Source: an uncultured Rivibacter sp. | Lineage (GTDB): Bacteria; Pseudomonadota; Gammaproteobacteria; Burkholderiales; Burkholderiaceae | Reading direction: 5' to 3' | DNA: 22,039 nucleotides | Assembly (NCBI GenBank): GCA_946481025.1 | Contig: CAMLNA010000070.1 | Span: 1-22,039 of the forward strand | In this document: piece by piece, positions 8,642-16,702 of the stretch | Position numbering within the stretch: the stretch's first letter is position 1 | How the letters are laid out: every line of letters starts with the position of its first letter | The notes under the pieces: generated by a model | Databases searched by the model: none | Told to the model about the DNA's origin: nothing | Seen by the model: only the letters and a program-made list of their open reading frames with translations | Made by a program: the position numbers and the translations under genes

Positions 8642-9766
8642 ATGTCCGACCTGAGCATCACGCTGGAAGCCCTCGAACGCAGCCGCACGCAGCTGCCTGT
8701 TTCGAGTTATTTCGATGACGATCTTTACCGGCGGGAGCTCGAACTCATCTTCCATGGCGGTCCCCGCTACCTGGGGCACGAGCTCTCGGTGCCCGAGGTC
8801 GGCGACTACCACACGCTGCTGCATGAAGGCGAAGGCCGTACGCTGGTTCGCACGCCCAACGGCGTGCAGCTCATTTCCAATGTCTGCCGCCACCGCCAGG
8901 CCATCATGCTCACGGGCCGCGGCAACACGAAGGCCAACATCGTCTGCCCGCTGCACCGCTGGACCTACGACCTCGAGGGCCAGCTGGTGGGCGCGCCGCA
9001 TTTTGCCGACGACCCCTGCCTGCACCTGAACAACTACAAGCTGCGCAACTGGAACGGCCTGCTGTTCGAGGACAACGGCCGAGACATCGGCGCCGAGCTG
9101 GCCGGCCTGGGCCCGCATGCCGAGCTCGATTTCAGCGGCTACGTGTTCGACCGCGTCCACCTGCACGAGTGCGACTACAACTGGAAGACCTTCATCGAGG
9201 TCTACCTCGAGGACTACCACGTCGGTCCGTTCCACCCGGGCCTCGGCAACTTCGTGACCTGCGAGGACCTGCGCTGGGAGATGGGCCGCAACTACTCGGT
9301 GCAGACCGTGGGCGTGGCCAATGCCGGGGGCCAGGCGCTGGGCCGTCCAGGCTCCGAGGTCTACAGGAAGTGGCACGACGAGCTGATGAACTTCCGCAGC
9401 GGCGCAGCACCCTCGCAGGGCGCGATCTGGCTGACCTACTACCCGACGGTGATGGTCGAGTGGTATCCGCACGTGCTGGTGGTGTCCACGCTGCACCCGC
9501 GCGGGCCGCAGAAGACGCTCAATGTCGTGGAGTTCTTCTACCCCGAGGAAATCCATGCATTCGAGCGCGAGTTCGTCGAAGCGCAGCAGGCCGCCTACAT
9601 GGAGACCTGCGTCGAAGACGACGAGATCGCCCTGCGCATGGACGCCGGCCGGCGTGCCCTGATGCAGCGCGGCGACAACGAGGTCGGCCCGTACCAGAGC
9701 CCGATGGAAGACGGCATGCAGCATTTCCACGAGTGGTACCGCAAAGCCATGGGCTCCCCCCCGTAG
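8642..9766 (+). CDS. Aromatic ring-hydroxylating (Rieske) oxygenase alpha subunit
   Basis: A 374-residue Rieske non-heme iron oxygenase. The [2Fe-2S] site is Cys82-X-His84 and Cys102-X2-His105 (CRH and CPLH). The catalytic mononuclear iron site is DYHVGPFH, giving His193 and His198 after the bridging Asp191, with Asp326 or Asp327 (ETCVEDDE) the likely third ligand. All expected ligands are present, so the enzyme should be active. The substrate cannot be deduced: no ferredoxin, reductase or beta subunit is adjacent, so electrons must come from a partner encoded elsewhere. ATG at 8642 is chosen with GGAGA about 11 bases upstream; an in-frame TTG at 8624 is less likely. It is divergent from xseB, with two overlapping hairpins just after the stop. 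Confidence 0.9.
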   Translation: MSDLSITLEALERSRTQLPVSSYFDDDLYRRELELIFHGGPRYLGHELSVPEVGDYHTLLHEGEGRTLVRTPNGVQLISNVCRHRQAIMLTGRGNTKANIVCPLHRWTYDLEGQLVGAPHFADDPCLHLNNYKLRNWNGLLFEDNGRDIGAELAGLGPHAELDFSGYVFDRVHLHECDYNWKTFIEVYLEDYHVGPFHPGLGNFVTCEDLRWEMGRNYSVQTVGVANAGGQALGRPGSEVYRKWHDELMNFRSGAAPSQGAIWLTYYPTVMVEWYPHVLVVSTLHPRGPQKTLNVVEFFYPEEIHAFEREFVEAQQAAYMETCVEDDEIALRMDAGRRALMQRGDNEVGPYQSPMEDGMQHFHEWYRKAMGSPP

Positions 9767-9774
9767 CGCCTTCG

Positions 9775-9795
9775 GCGCTCCCGTCGAGGGAGCGC
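9775..9795 (+). terminator. Hairpin after the Rieske oxygenase gene
   Basis: A perfect 8-bp stem GCGCTCCC/GGGAGCGC with a 5-base loop lies 8 bases past the stop codon. It overlaps an alternative hairpin, AGCGCC/GGCGCT (9765-9779), so only one of the two can form. There is no T-tract. Confidence 0.5.
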
Positions 9796-9890
9796 GCCGG
9801 CGGACCGGCGCAGCCGGATCCGCCGGCGTCCACTTGCTCGCGGCGCCTCACATCGGGCTGCCGCACTGACCAGGAAGCTGCTCTCTCCAC

Positions 9891-10784
9891 ATGTCCGCCC
9901 CCCTGCTGATGCTCCTGGCCACCTTCCTGTTCGCCAGCATGGGGGTGTGCGTCAAGCTGGCCTCCGCGCTCTACGGTGCGGGCGAGATCGTGATGTACCG
10001 GGGCCTGGTGGGTGCGGCGATGATCGCCACGCTGGCACGCGTGCGCGGCGGCAGCCTCGCCACGAGCGTGCCGGCGATGCACTTCTGGCGCAGCCTCACC
10101 GGCGTGAGCGCGCTGTGCCTGTGGTTCTACGCGATCGGCAACCTGCCGCTGGCCACCGCGATGACGCTGAACTACATGTCGTCGGTGTGGATGGCGCTGT
10201 TCCTCATCGGGGGTGCCGTCATGCTGGGCGGCTCGAGGGTGGATGCCAGGCTCATCGGCACCGTGCTCGTGGGCTTCGTGGGTGTTGCGCTGATCCTGCG
10301 GCCCACCATCGAGCGCGACCAGCTCTGGCACGGGCTGATGGGCCTGCTGTCGGGCATGCTGTCGGCCATGGCCTATCTGCAGATCACCGCGCTGGGACGC
10401 GTCGGCGAACCCGAGTACCGCGTGGTGTTCTATTTCTCGCTGGGCGGCGTGGCGGCCGGCGCCCTGGTCACGCTGGCCACCGGCGGGCTGCACGCGCACA
10501 GCCTGTACGGCGTGGCGCTGCTGCTGGCGGTCGGCGTGTCGGCCACCGTGGCTCAGCTGCTGATGACGCGTGCCTATGCCATCGGCAAGACGCTGGTCAA
10601 CGCAAGCCTGCAGTACCTGGGCATCGCGTTTTCGTGCCTGTATGGCGTGCTGCTGTTCGACGACCCGCTCACCTGGATGGCGCTGGCGGGCATGGTGCTG
10701 GTGGTGGTGGCCGGGATCGGCGCCGCGCGCCTGCGCCTGGCCGTCGCGCCCAAGGACGCCCCCAACTCGACGCTGGAATCATGA
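9891..10784 (+). CDS. DMT-family (EamA) transporter
   Basis: A 297-residue inner-membrane protein with about ten predicted hydrophobic helices in two EamA-like halves, the drug/metabolite transporter architecture. The first half starts with LLATFLFASMGVCVKLAS and has a conserved AIGNLPLATAMTLNYMSSVW region. The second half contains MGLLSGMLSAMAYLQITALGRVGEPEYRVVFYFS and RAYAIGKTLVNASLQYLGI. Such proteins usually export metabolites or amino acids, but the substrate cannot be told from sequence. The stop codon overlaps the start of the sulfurtransferase gene (ATGA), so the two are probably translated together. A possible AGGAAG ribosome site precedes ATG 9891. Confidence 0.92.
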   Translation: MSAPLLMLLATFLFASMGVCVKLASALYGAGEIVMYRGLVGAAMIATLARVRGGSLATSVPAMHFWRSLTGVSALCLWFYAIGNLPLATAMTLNYMSSVWMALFLIGGAVMLGGSRVDARLIGTVLVGFVGVALILRPTIERDQLWHGLMGLLSGMLSAMAYLQITALGRVGEPEYRVVFYFSLGGVAAGALVTLATGGLHAHSLYGVALLLAVGVSATVAQLLMTRAYAIGKTLVNASLQYLGIAFSCLYGVLLFDDPLTWMALAGMVLVVVAGIGAARLRLAVAPKDAPNSTLES

Positions 10785-11641
10785 CTGCAACCCCCCATTT
10801 CCCGACTCCGCTGATCGACGCCGCCACCCTGCACGGCCTGATGGCCGCCGGCACGCCGCTGGTGCTGCTGGATGCCAGCTTCGACCTCGCCGACACGGCC
10901 GCGGGTGAACGCGCCTATGCGCAGGCGCACCTGCCGGGCGCGCTGTACGTGCACCTCGACCGCGACCTGAGCGCGCCCAAGACCGGCCGCAACGGCCGCC
11001 ACCCGCTGCCCAGCCGGGAGACCTTTGCCGCCACCGCCGGCCGCCTGGGCATCAGCCCGCTCACGCCGGTGGTGGTCTACGACCGCCAGGGCGGCATGTT
11101 TGCCGCACGCGCGTGGTGGATGCTGCGCTGGCTCGGCCATCCGCTCGTGGCGGTGCTCGACGGCGCGCTGAATGCCTGGGCGGAAGCGCGCCTGCCGCTG
11201 GAGTCCTCCACCGTCATCCCGCGCGGCGCGCCGCCCTACCCGCAGCGCGAGCCGCTGGTGGCCATGGTGGATGCCGACACGCTGCAGGCACGGCTCGGCA
11301 AGGTGCGGCTCATCGATGCCCGGGCGCCCGAACGCTTCCGCGGCGACGTCGAGCCGCTCGACCCGGTGGCCGGCCACATCCCGGGGGCCCTGAACCGCCC
11401 GTTCACCCTCAACCTCGGCGGCAACGGCCGCTTCAAGCCGGCCGCGCGGCTGCGCGAGGAGTTCGCGCCGCTGCTGGCGGGCCGCCCGCCCGCCGAGGCG
11501 GTGCATCAATGCGGCTCGGGCGCCACGGCGTGCCACAACCTGCTGGCCATGGAAGCCGCGGGGCTCACCGGGGCGGCGCTCTACCCGGGCTCATGGAGCG
11601 AGTGGTGCGCCGATCCGGCACGGGCGGTGGCGAAGGGGTAG
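10781..11641 (+). CDS. Sulfurtransferase, 3-mercaptopyruvate/rhodanese type
   Basis: A 286-residue two-domain rhodanese. The N-terminal non-catalytic domain (about 10-140) has LDASFDL and AHLPGALYVHLDRDLS; the catalytic domain (about 160-282) ends with the active-site loop around Cys244, QCGSGATAC. A CGSG loop resembles 3-mercaptopyruvate sulfurtransferases more than the CRKG loop of thiosulfate sulfurtransferases, so transfer of sulfur from mercaptopyruvate to thiols or cyanide is likely. The linker LDARAPERFRGDVEPLDPVAGHIPGA-like segment, starting near residue 178, is typical of SseA relatives. It starts within the stop codon of the transporter gene, implying translational coupling. Confidence 0.9.
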   Translation: MTATPHFPTPLIDAATLHGLMAAGTPLVLLDASFDLADTAAGERAYAQAHLPGALYVHLDRDLSAPKTGRNGRHPLPSRETFAATAGRLGISPLTPVVVYDRQGGMFAARAWWMLRWLGHPLVAVLDGALNAWAEARLPLESSTVIPRGAPPYPQREPLVAMVDADTLQARLGKVRLIDARAPERFRGDVEPLDPVAGHIPGALNRPFTLNLGGNGRFKPAARLREEFAPLLAGRPPAEAVHQCGSGATACHNLLAMEAAGLTGAALYPGSWSEWCADPARAVAKG

Positions 11642-11671
11642 TCCTGGACCGACGGCAGCTCGGTGAGATCG

Positions 11672-11685
11672 CTGACAAAGATCAA
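11672..11685 (+). promoter_or_regulatory. FNR/ANR-like box upstream of the universal stress gene
   Basis: CTGACAAAGATCAA matches the FNR/ANR consensus TTGAT-N4-ATCAA at 8 of 10 defined positions, with one perfect half. It lies 72 bases before the ATG, and a weak CATCAT -10-like hexamer follows at 11711, a spacing compatible with a class II activator site. This is a single-site pattern match only. Confidence 0.35.
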
Positions 11686-11757
11686 GCTGCACAAAGGGCG
11701 ACTGCCGGAGCATCATCGCAGGACCGCACTCCCGCGCGTCCGCTGATGGAGGTGAGC

Positions 11758-12192
11758 ATGTACCGCCACATTCTCGTTCCCACCGATGGCTCGGAGATCA
11801 CCGCGAAAGCCGTTTCAGCCACCGTGGCGCTGGCCAGGACGTTGGGCGCAAAGGTCAGCACGCTGGCCGTGAAGGAGCCCTTCCCCTACAGCGCCATCTC
11901 CGAGATGCAGCCCGTGCCGCCGCAGGAGTTCTACGACACGCAGCAGCAGATCGCCACGCGTCACGTCGACGCAGTGAAGAGCGCATGCGCCGAGGCGGGC
12001 CTGGCCTGCGACGCGCACACGGTGGAAGCCCTGCATCCCTGGGAAGCCATCATCGAGCACGCCAAGGCACAGGGCTGCGACCTGATCGTGATGGCCTCGC
12101 ACGGGCGGCGCGGCATGAGCGCGTTGCTGCTGGGCAGCGAAACGCAGAAGGTGCTCACGCACACCACCATTCCGGTACTGGTGGTTCGCTAG
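11758..12192 (+). CDS. Universal stress protein, UspA family
   Basis: A 144-residue single-domain Usp. It starts with the family signature YRHILVPTDGSE and ends with the nucleotide-binding region DLIVMASHGRRGMSALLLGSETQKVL, a version of G-X2-G-X9-G-S in which the first Gly is Ala, then IPVLVVR. ATP binding is therefore likely but not certain. These cytoplasmic proteins help survival under starvation, oxygen limitation and other stress. ATG at 11758 is set by a GGAGG ribosome site 5 bases upstream; an ATG at 11746 overlaps that site. It is convergent with the response regulator gene and preceded by a possible FNR-type box. Confidence 0.93.
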   Translation: MYRHILVPTDGSEITAKAVSATVALARTLGAKVSTLAVKEPFPYSAISEMQPVPPQEFYDTQQQIATRHVDAVKSACAEAGLACDAHTVEALHPWEAIIEHAKAQGCDLIVMASHGRRGMSALLLGSETQKVLTHTTIPVLVVR

Positions 12193-12242
12193 CGCTTGCG
12201 GTCGTGGCAGCAGCCCGTGGCCCGTGACGGGTCACGCACCGG

Positions 12243-13007
12243 TCACGAGTCGCTGCCCACGAGCGCCTCCCGCACGGCGGCGACCTGCCGGCGCGATACC
12301 GCCAGCCATTCGTCGGTGGGACTCACCCGCACCGCCCACCCTTCGGCCGCCTCGTCCTCACCGGGCGCGTCCAGTTGCCGGCGTTCGAGCGCGCGGACGG
12401 CACGCCGCGCCACCAGGGCGTTGCGGTGCACGCGCAGGAACTCCGAACCGAGCCGTTGTTCAAGGTCGGTGAGCGCGTCGTCGAGCACATAGGTGTGCAC
12501 TGCGGTCCGCAACGTCACGTACTTGAGTTCGGCCTTCAGGTACAGCACTTCGTGCACCGGCACCCGCACGATGCGGCCGCGGTCGCTGACGACGAGCATC
12601 GGCTCGTCGGCCGCCGTGGCCGGCGCCGGAACCGCCTTCGCGCGACGCTGTGCCACGCGCGCCAGCGCCGCCTGCAGGCGTTCGCGTCGCACCGGCTTGG
12701 TGAGGTAGTCCACCGCGTCGAGCTCGAAGGCCTTGAGCGCATGTTCGGCATGCGCGGTGACGAACACCACGGCCGGCGGGTTGGCCTGCTGCTTCAGGCG
12801 CGCCGCCAGTTCCGTGCCGGCCAGCCCGGGCATCTGCACGTCGAGCAGCAGCACGTCGGCACTGTGCATCGCAAGCCAGGCCAGCGCCTGCGAAGCGTTG
12901 GTCGCCTCGGCCACCACCTGGGCCGGCGGATCGACGCAGTCGGCCACCAGCAGCTTCAGGCGCGAGCGCGCCAGGTCTTCGTCGTCAACGATCAGCACAC
13001 GCAGCAT
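12243..13007 (-). CDS. algR: LytTR response regulator, AlgR type
   Basis: A 254-residue response regulator. The receiver domain (1-120) has acidic Asp8/Asp9, phospho-acceptor Asp56 in DVLLLDVQMPG, Thr84 and Lys104 (YLTKP). The C-terminal LytTR DNA-binding domain (about 135-240) contains VHEVLYLKAELKYVTLRT, SEFLRVHRNALV and EWLAVSRRQVAAVREAL. This arrangement matches AlgR/LytR regulators, which bind direct repeats upstream of targets. A clean AGGAG site lies 8 bases before the start. It follows the kinase gene after 29 bases on the same strand, so the two form a two-component operon. AlgR is the closest named family by context, but the regulon is unknown. Confidence 0.93.
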   Translation of the reverse strand: MLRVLIVDDEDLARSRLKLLVADCVDPPAQVVAEATNASQALAWLAMHSADVLLLDVQMPGLAGTELAARLKQQANPPAVVFVTAHAEHALKAFELDAVDYLTKPVRRERLQAALARVAQRRAKAVPAPATAADEPMLVVSDRGRIVRVPVHEVLYLKAELKYVTLRTAVHTYVLDDALTDLEQRLGSEFLRVHRNALVARRAVRALERRQLDAPGEDEAAEGWAVRVSPTDEWLAVSRRQVAAVREALVGSDS

Positions 13008-13036
13008 CGAACCTACTCCTCCCTGGTTGATTGTTC

Positions 13037-14131
13037 TTACAGCGGCACGACGATCTGTACGCGATACAAGTCACCCTGCACGCCGGCGTCGAATTGCGCC
13101 GCCACATCGTGCATCAGGCGCAGCCGCTCGCGCACATTGCGCAGCGCCATGCCGTGGCCGGGCAGGCCAGGCACGGGCGGCAGCGTGTTGGTCACCGACA
13201 CGACGGCATGACCGCGCTTGACGCGGCTGCGCACGCGGATCACCCCGCCTGCGGGAGACGGCTCGATGCCGTGCTTGACGGCGTTCTCGACCAGCGGCTG
13301 CAGCAGCAGCGGCGGGAGTTTCGCATCGTCGGCCACTTCGTCCAGCTCCCATTGCACCTTGAGCCGTTCGCCGAAACGGATCTGCTCGATGGCCAGGTAG
13401 CGCTGGGCCAGTTCGACCTCCTCGCCGAGCGTCACCGGCGCATCGCCGTGGGTGAGCGCCACGCGAAACAGCTCCGACAGGTCCTCGAGGACGGTCTCCG
13501 CACGCCCGGGGTCGAGCCGCACGAGGGCGATGGCGGTGTTGAGCGTGTTGAACAGGAAGTGCGGACGGATGCGCGACTGCAGTTCGGCCAGCCTTGCGGC
13601 GGTGGCCGCCGGCAATGCGCCCCGGGCACGCAGGCGCAGCCAGTGGAAGATGGCCGCGGAGATGGCAGCACCGGCCAGCAGTGGCGCGAGCCAGCGCCAC
13701 TCGTCCATGGGCATCACGCCGGAAAGCTGCAGCTGCCACCAGCCGTACAAGCCGCAGAAGGCGCCGAGCGCCACCGCCGCGGCCCATTGCCAGCTTTCCG
13801 ACAACCTGGCCAGGCGCGTCTTGCCGACGCAGGCCACCACCAGCCACAGCAGCACGGCAGGCAAGGCGACGGCCGATGCAGTGGCCACGCCGATGAACCA
13901 GTCGATGAGGTCGGCGCTCACGAACGCCACGCCGATGGCCACCACGCCATGCACGAACAGCACCGCGCGCAGGACCACGCCGACGTGGCACACGTCGAAG
14001 GGCGAGCTCGGCCCCAGCGGGCCGGCCGGCGGCAGGGCGTCGAGGATGGTGTTGCCGAACGCCGTGCTGCCGCGCAGCTCACCCGGGCGGGTGTGGGGGT
14101 CCAGCGTGGAGGGAACGGTCTGCTCGGGCAT
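13037..14131 (-). CDS. algZ: LytS-family sensor histidine kinase, AlgZ type
   Basis: A 364-residue membrane kinase of the HPK8/LytS class. Four hydrophobic segments (about 50-70, 78-101, 116-133 and 148-164) form the membrane sensor without a large periplasmic domain. The His_kinase domain starts at [24 protein letters not shown] with His191 as the likely phospho-acceptor. The ATPase part has [17 protein letters not shown] (N-box) and [16 protein letters not shown] (G-box). The downstream response regulator is its evident partner. It is divergent from argH; argH beside algZ-algR is also known in Pseudomonas. The activating signal cannot be told. Confidence 0.93.
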   Translation of the reverse strand: MPEQTVPSTLDPHTRPGELRGSTAFGNTILDALPPAGPLGPSSPFDVCHVGVVLRAVLFVHGVVAIGVAFVSADLIDWFIGVATASAVALPAVLLWLVVACVGKTRLARLSESWQWAAAVALGAFCGLYGWWQLQLSGVMPMDEWRWLAPLLAGAAISAAIFHWLRLRARGALPAATAARLAELQSRIRPHFLFNTLNTAIALVRLDPGRAETVLEDLSELFRVALTHGDAPVTLGEEVELAQRYLAIEQIRFGERLKVQWELDEVADDAKLPPLLLQPLVENAVKHGIEPSPAGGVIRVRSRVKRGHAVVSVTNTLPPVPGLPGHGMALRNVRERLRLMHDVAAQFDAGVQGDLYRVQIVVPL

Positions 14132-14147
14132 GGGGTGTGGGCCTACC

Positions 14148-14153
14148 TACAAT
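14148..14153 (+). promoter_or_regulatory. Possible -10 box for argH
   Basis: TACAAT lies about 84 bases before the argH ATG, in the 105-bp gap between divergent algZ and argH. The -35 region (CGGGCA at 17-base spacing) is poor. Confidence 0.4.
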
Positions 14154-14236
14154 CCATTGTCTCCAACCCCCGCGGGGCGCCGCAAGCGGCACGGCGACCG
14201 CTTGTTCTCGGCACCCGTGCCGCCCGTCCAGCCATC

Positions 14237-15640
14237 ATGAGCAGCAACCAACTCGACAAGAAGGCGCAAGCCTGGTCCGCCCTGTTTTCCGAGCCGATGA
14301 GCGAGCTCGTCAAGCGCTACACCGCCAGCGTCGACTTCGACAAGCGACTGTGGCGCGCAGACATCCAGGGCAGCCTGGCGCACGCCGAGATGCTGGCGGC
14401 GCAAGGCATCATCGGCGCCGACGACCACGCGGCCATCCAGCGGGGCATGGCCACCATCACGCAGGAGATCGAATCCGGCCGCTTCGAGTGGAAGCTCGAC
14501 CTGGAAGACGTCCACCTCAACATCGAGGCCCGCCTCACGCAGCTGGTGGGCGACGCCGGCAAGCGCCTTCACACCGGCCGCTCGCGCAACGACCAGGTCG
14601 CCACCGACGTGCGGCTGTGGCTGCGCGAAGAGATCGACACGCTGGCGCCGCTGTTCACGCAGATGCAGGCCGCGCTCGTCGACGTGGCCGAGAAGAACGT
14701 CGAGACCATCCTGCCCGGCTTCACGCACATGCAGGTGGCGCAGCCGGTGAGCTTCGCGCACCACCTGCTCGCCTACGTGGAAATGTTCAAGCGAGACGCC
14801 GAGCGCCTGGCCGACGTGCGCAAGCGTGTGAACCAGTTGCCGCTGGGCGCCGCGGCGCTGGCCGGCACGAGCTACCCGCTGGACCGCGAGCGCGTGGCCC
14901 GGACGCTGGGCTTCGAAGGCGTGTGCCAGAACAGCCTCGACGCGGTGAGCGATCGCGACTTCGCGATGGAATTCGCCGCATTCGCCTCCATCACGATGGT
15001 CCACGTGTCGCGGCTGGCCGAGGAGATCGTGCTGTGGATGAGCCAGAACTTCGGCTTCATCGACCTGGCCGACCGGTACTGCACCGGCTCGTCGATCATG
15101 CCGCAGAAGCGCAACCCCGACGTGGCCGAGCTCGCGCGCGGCAAGAGCGGCCGCGTGGTGGGTCACCTGATGGGGCTGATCACGCTGATGAAGGGGCAGC
15201 CGCTCACCTACAACAAGGACAACCAGGAAGACAAGGAGCCGCTGTTCGATACGGTGGACACCGTGCGCGACACCCTGCGCATCATGGGCGAGATGGTGGG
15301 CGGCATCACGGTGAAGGCCGAGGCGATGGAACGTGCGGCGCTCAAGGGGTATGCCACCGCCACCGACCTGGCCGACTACCTGGTGAAGAAGGGCCTGCCC
15401 TTCCGCGATGCGCACGAAGTGGTGGCCCATGCGGTCAAGCAGGCGCTGCAGCAGGGCGTCGACCTCGCCGAGCTGCCGCTGGCCACGCTCCAGGGCTTCC
15501 ACGCGGCCATCGGCGCCGACGTCTTCGAGGTGCTGACGCTGCGCGGCTCGCTCAACGCCCGCGCCGTGCTGGGCGGGACCGCCCCGGTGCAGGTACGGCA
15601 GCAGATCGCCCGGCACCGGGCGCGGCTCGCCGCCGGCTGA
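14237..15640 (+). CDS. argH: Argininosuccinate lyase
   Basis: A 467-residue ArgH that cleaves argininosuccinate to arginine and fumarate, the last step of arginine synthesis. Fumarase/aspartase superfamily signatures are intact: [38 protein letters not shown] and the mobile catalytic loop [20 protein letters not shown]. Also seen are [17 protein letters not shown] and [15 protein letters not shown]. Full family length with no anomaly. ATG 14237 is used because the conserved N-terminus ([13 protein letters not shown]) begins immediately after it. It is transcribed away from the AlgZ/AlgR pair. Confidence 0.97.
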   Translation: MSSNQLDKKAQAWSALFSEPMSELVKRYTASVDFDKRLWRADIQGSLAHAEMLAAQGIIGADDHAAIQRGMATITQEIESGRFEWKLDLEDVHLNIEARLTQLVGDAGKRLHTGRSRNDQVATDVRLWLREEIDTLAPLFTQMQAALVDVAEKNVETILPGFTHMQVAQPVSFAHHLLAYVEMFKRDAERLADVRKRVNQLPLGAAALAGTSYPLDRERVARTLGFEGVCQNSLDAVSDRDFAMEFAAFASITMVHVSRLAEEIVLWMSQNFGFIDLADRYCTGSSIMPQKRNPDVAELARGKSGRVVGHLMGLITLMKGQPLTYNKDNQEDKEPLFDTVDTVRDTLRIMGEMVGGITVKAEAMERAALKGYATATDLADYLVKKGLPFRDAHEVVAHAVKQALQQGVDLAELPLATLQGFHAAIGADVFEVLTLRGSLNARAVLGGTAPVQVRQQIARHRARLAAG

Positions 15641-15765
15641 TTCCGGCAGGGCCCGGCCCGCGACGGCGTTTTCCACGCAGTCGCGGGGCTGCGTGCTGGC
15701 GCCCGCACCGGTGTAATGCGGCACCGCACCGCATCCGAAGCGGTGCTCGCCGCGTAGCTGTGCCC

Positions 15766-16692
15766 ATGTCCCTGCCCCGCCTTCTTCTTGCCGCGCTCGC
15801 GGCGCTGTGCGTGCTGCTTGCGCTGGCCGCCTCCGCACCATCGCGCGCCCTGAGCGTGCTGGTGCCGCAAGGCAGCCACGTGTTGACGCCCGACATCTTC
15901 TACGGCACCGACCCGCGCCAGCGCTTCGATCTCTACCAGCCCGCCGCCGGCACCGCAGCGCCGGCAGCAGGGTTCCCGATGGTGGTGTTCTTCTACGGCG
16001 GCTCGTGGACCCAGGGCCACAAGGCCGACTACCGCTACGTCGGTGAAGCGCTCGCTTCCCGGGGCATCGTCACCGTGGTGGCCGACTACCGGCTGTACCC
16101 GCAGGTGGGCTACCCGCACTTCCTGAACGATGCCGCAATGGCGCTCGCCCAGGCGCTGCGACGCGCCAGCCATTGGAAGGTGGACGCGACGCGCGTGTTC
16201 GTGATGGGCCACAGCGCCGGCGCCTACAACGCCGCGATGCTGGCACTCGATGCGCGCTGGCTCGCCGGCCAGGACCTTTCGCCGCAGCGGCTGGCCGGCT
16301 GGATCGGCCTGGCCGGCCCCTACGACTTCCTGCCCATCCAGAGCGCGACGGTGCAGCCTGTGTTCCACCACCCCGACACGCCGCTCGAATCGCAGCCGCT
16401 GCAGCATGCCGGGCAATCACGGTTGCCGGCCTTCCTGGGCGCCGCGCCGCTGGACGAACTGGTCAATCCGCAACGCAACACGGCGCAGTTGGCCGGCCTG
16501 CTGCAGGCGTCGGGCGCGCCCGTCACGCTGAAGTGGTACGAGGGCGCCAGCCACGCCACGCTGGTGGGCGCGTTCGCCCGGCCGCTGCGCTGGATGGCCC
16601 CCGTGCTGGACGACGTGGTGCGTTTCGTTCACACCACGCCGCACGCCGCACCGCCTGCCGTTCCCCCCGGCGCGCTGGTGGCCAGGCGTTAA
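15766..16692 (+). CDS. Exported alpha/beta hydrolase, carboxylesterase-like
   Basis: A 308-residue alpha/beta-fold hydrolase with a hydrophobic N-terminal segment (about 4-26, ending near SRALS) that looks like a signal peptide or anchor, so it probably acts outside the cytoplasm. The nucleophile elbow is GHSAGA (Ser150). The oxyanion region is FFYGGSW (usual HGG has Tyr here). Asp230 (APLDELV) and His263 (ASHATL) complete a plausible triad. DYRLYPQVGYP is typical of the BD-FAE/lipase 3-like esterase group. The substrate is unknown. The next gene, also exported, begins 10 bases after the stop, so the two are probably co-transcribed. Confidence 0.88.
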   Translation: MSLPRLLLAALAALCVLLALAASAPSRALSVLVPQGSHVLTPDIFYGTDPRQRFDLYQPAAGTAAPAAGFPMVVFFYGGSWTQGHKADYRYVGEALASRGIVTVVADYRLYPQVGYPHFLNDAAMALAQALRRASHWKVDATRVFVMGHSAGAYNAAMLALDARWLAGQDLSPQRLAGWIGLAGPYDFLPIQSATVQPVFHHPDTPLESQPLQHAGQSRLPAFLGAAPLDELVNPQRNTAQLAGLLQASGAPVTLKWYEGASHATLVGAFARPLRWMAPVLDDVVRFVHTTPHAAPPAVPPGALVARR

Positions 16693-16702
16693 CCTGCGGC
16701 GC

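Noticed and set aside
8402..9730. Minus-strand open frame extending upstream of xseB through the Rieske oxygenase gene
   Set aside because: It is the antisense of the oxygenase; XseB has its normal length from ATG 8401 and the extension would be spurious.
12223..12236. CGTGAC-GG-GTCACG palindrome between the convergent stress gene and algR
   Set aside because: The 2-base loop is too small for a stable hairpin and nothing else marks it as an operator or terminator.
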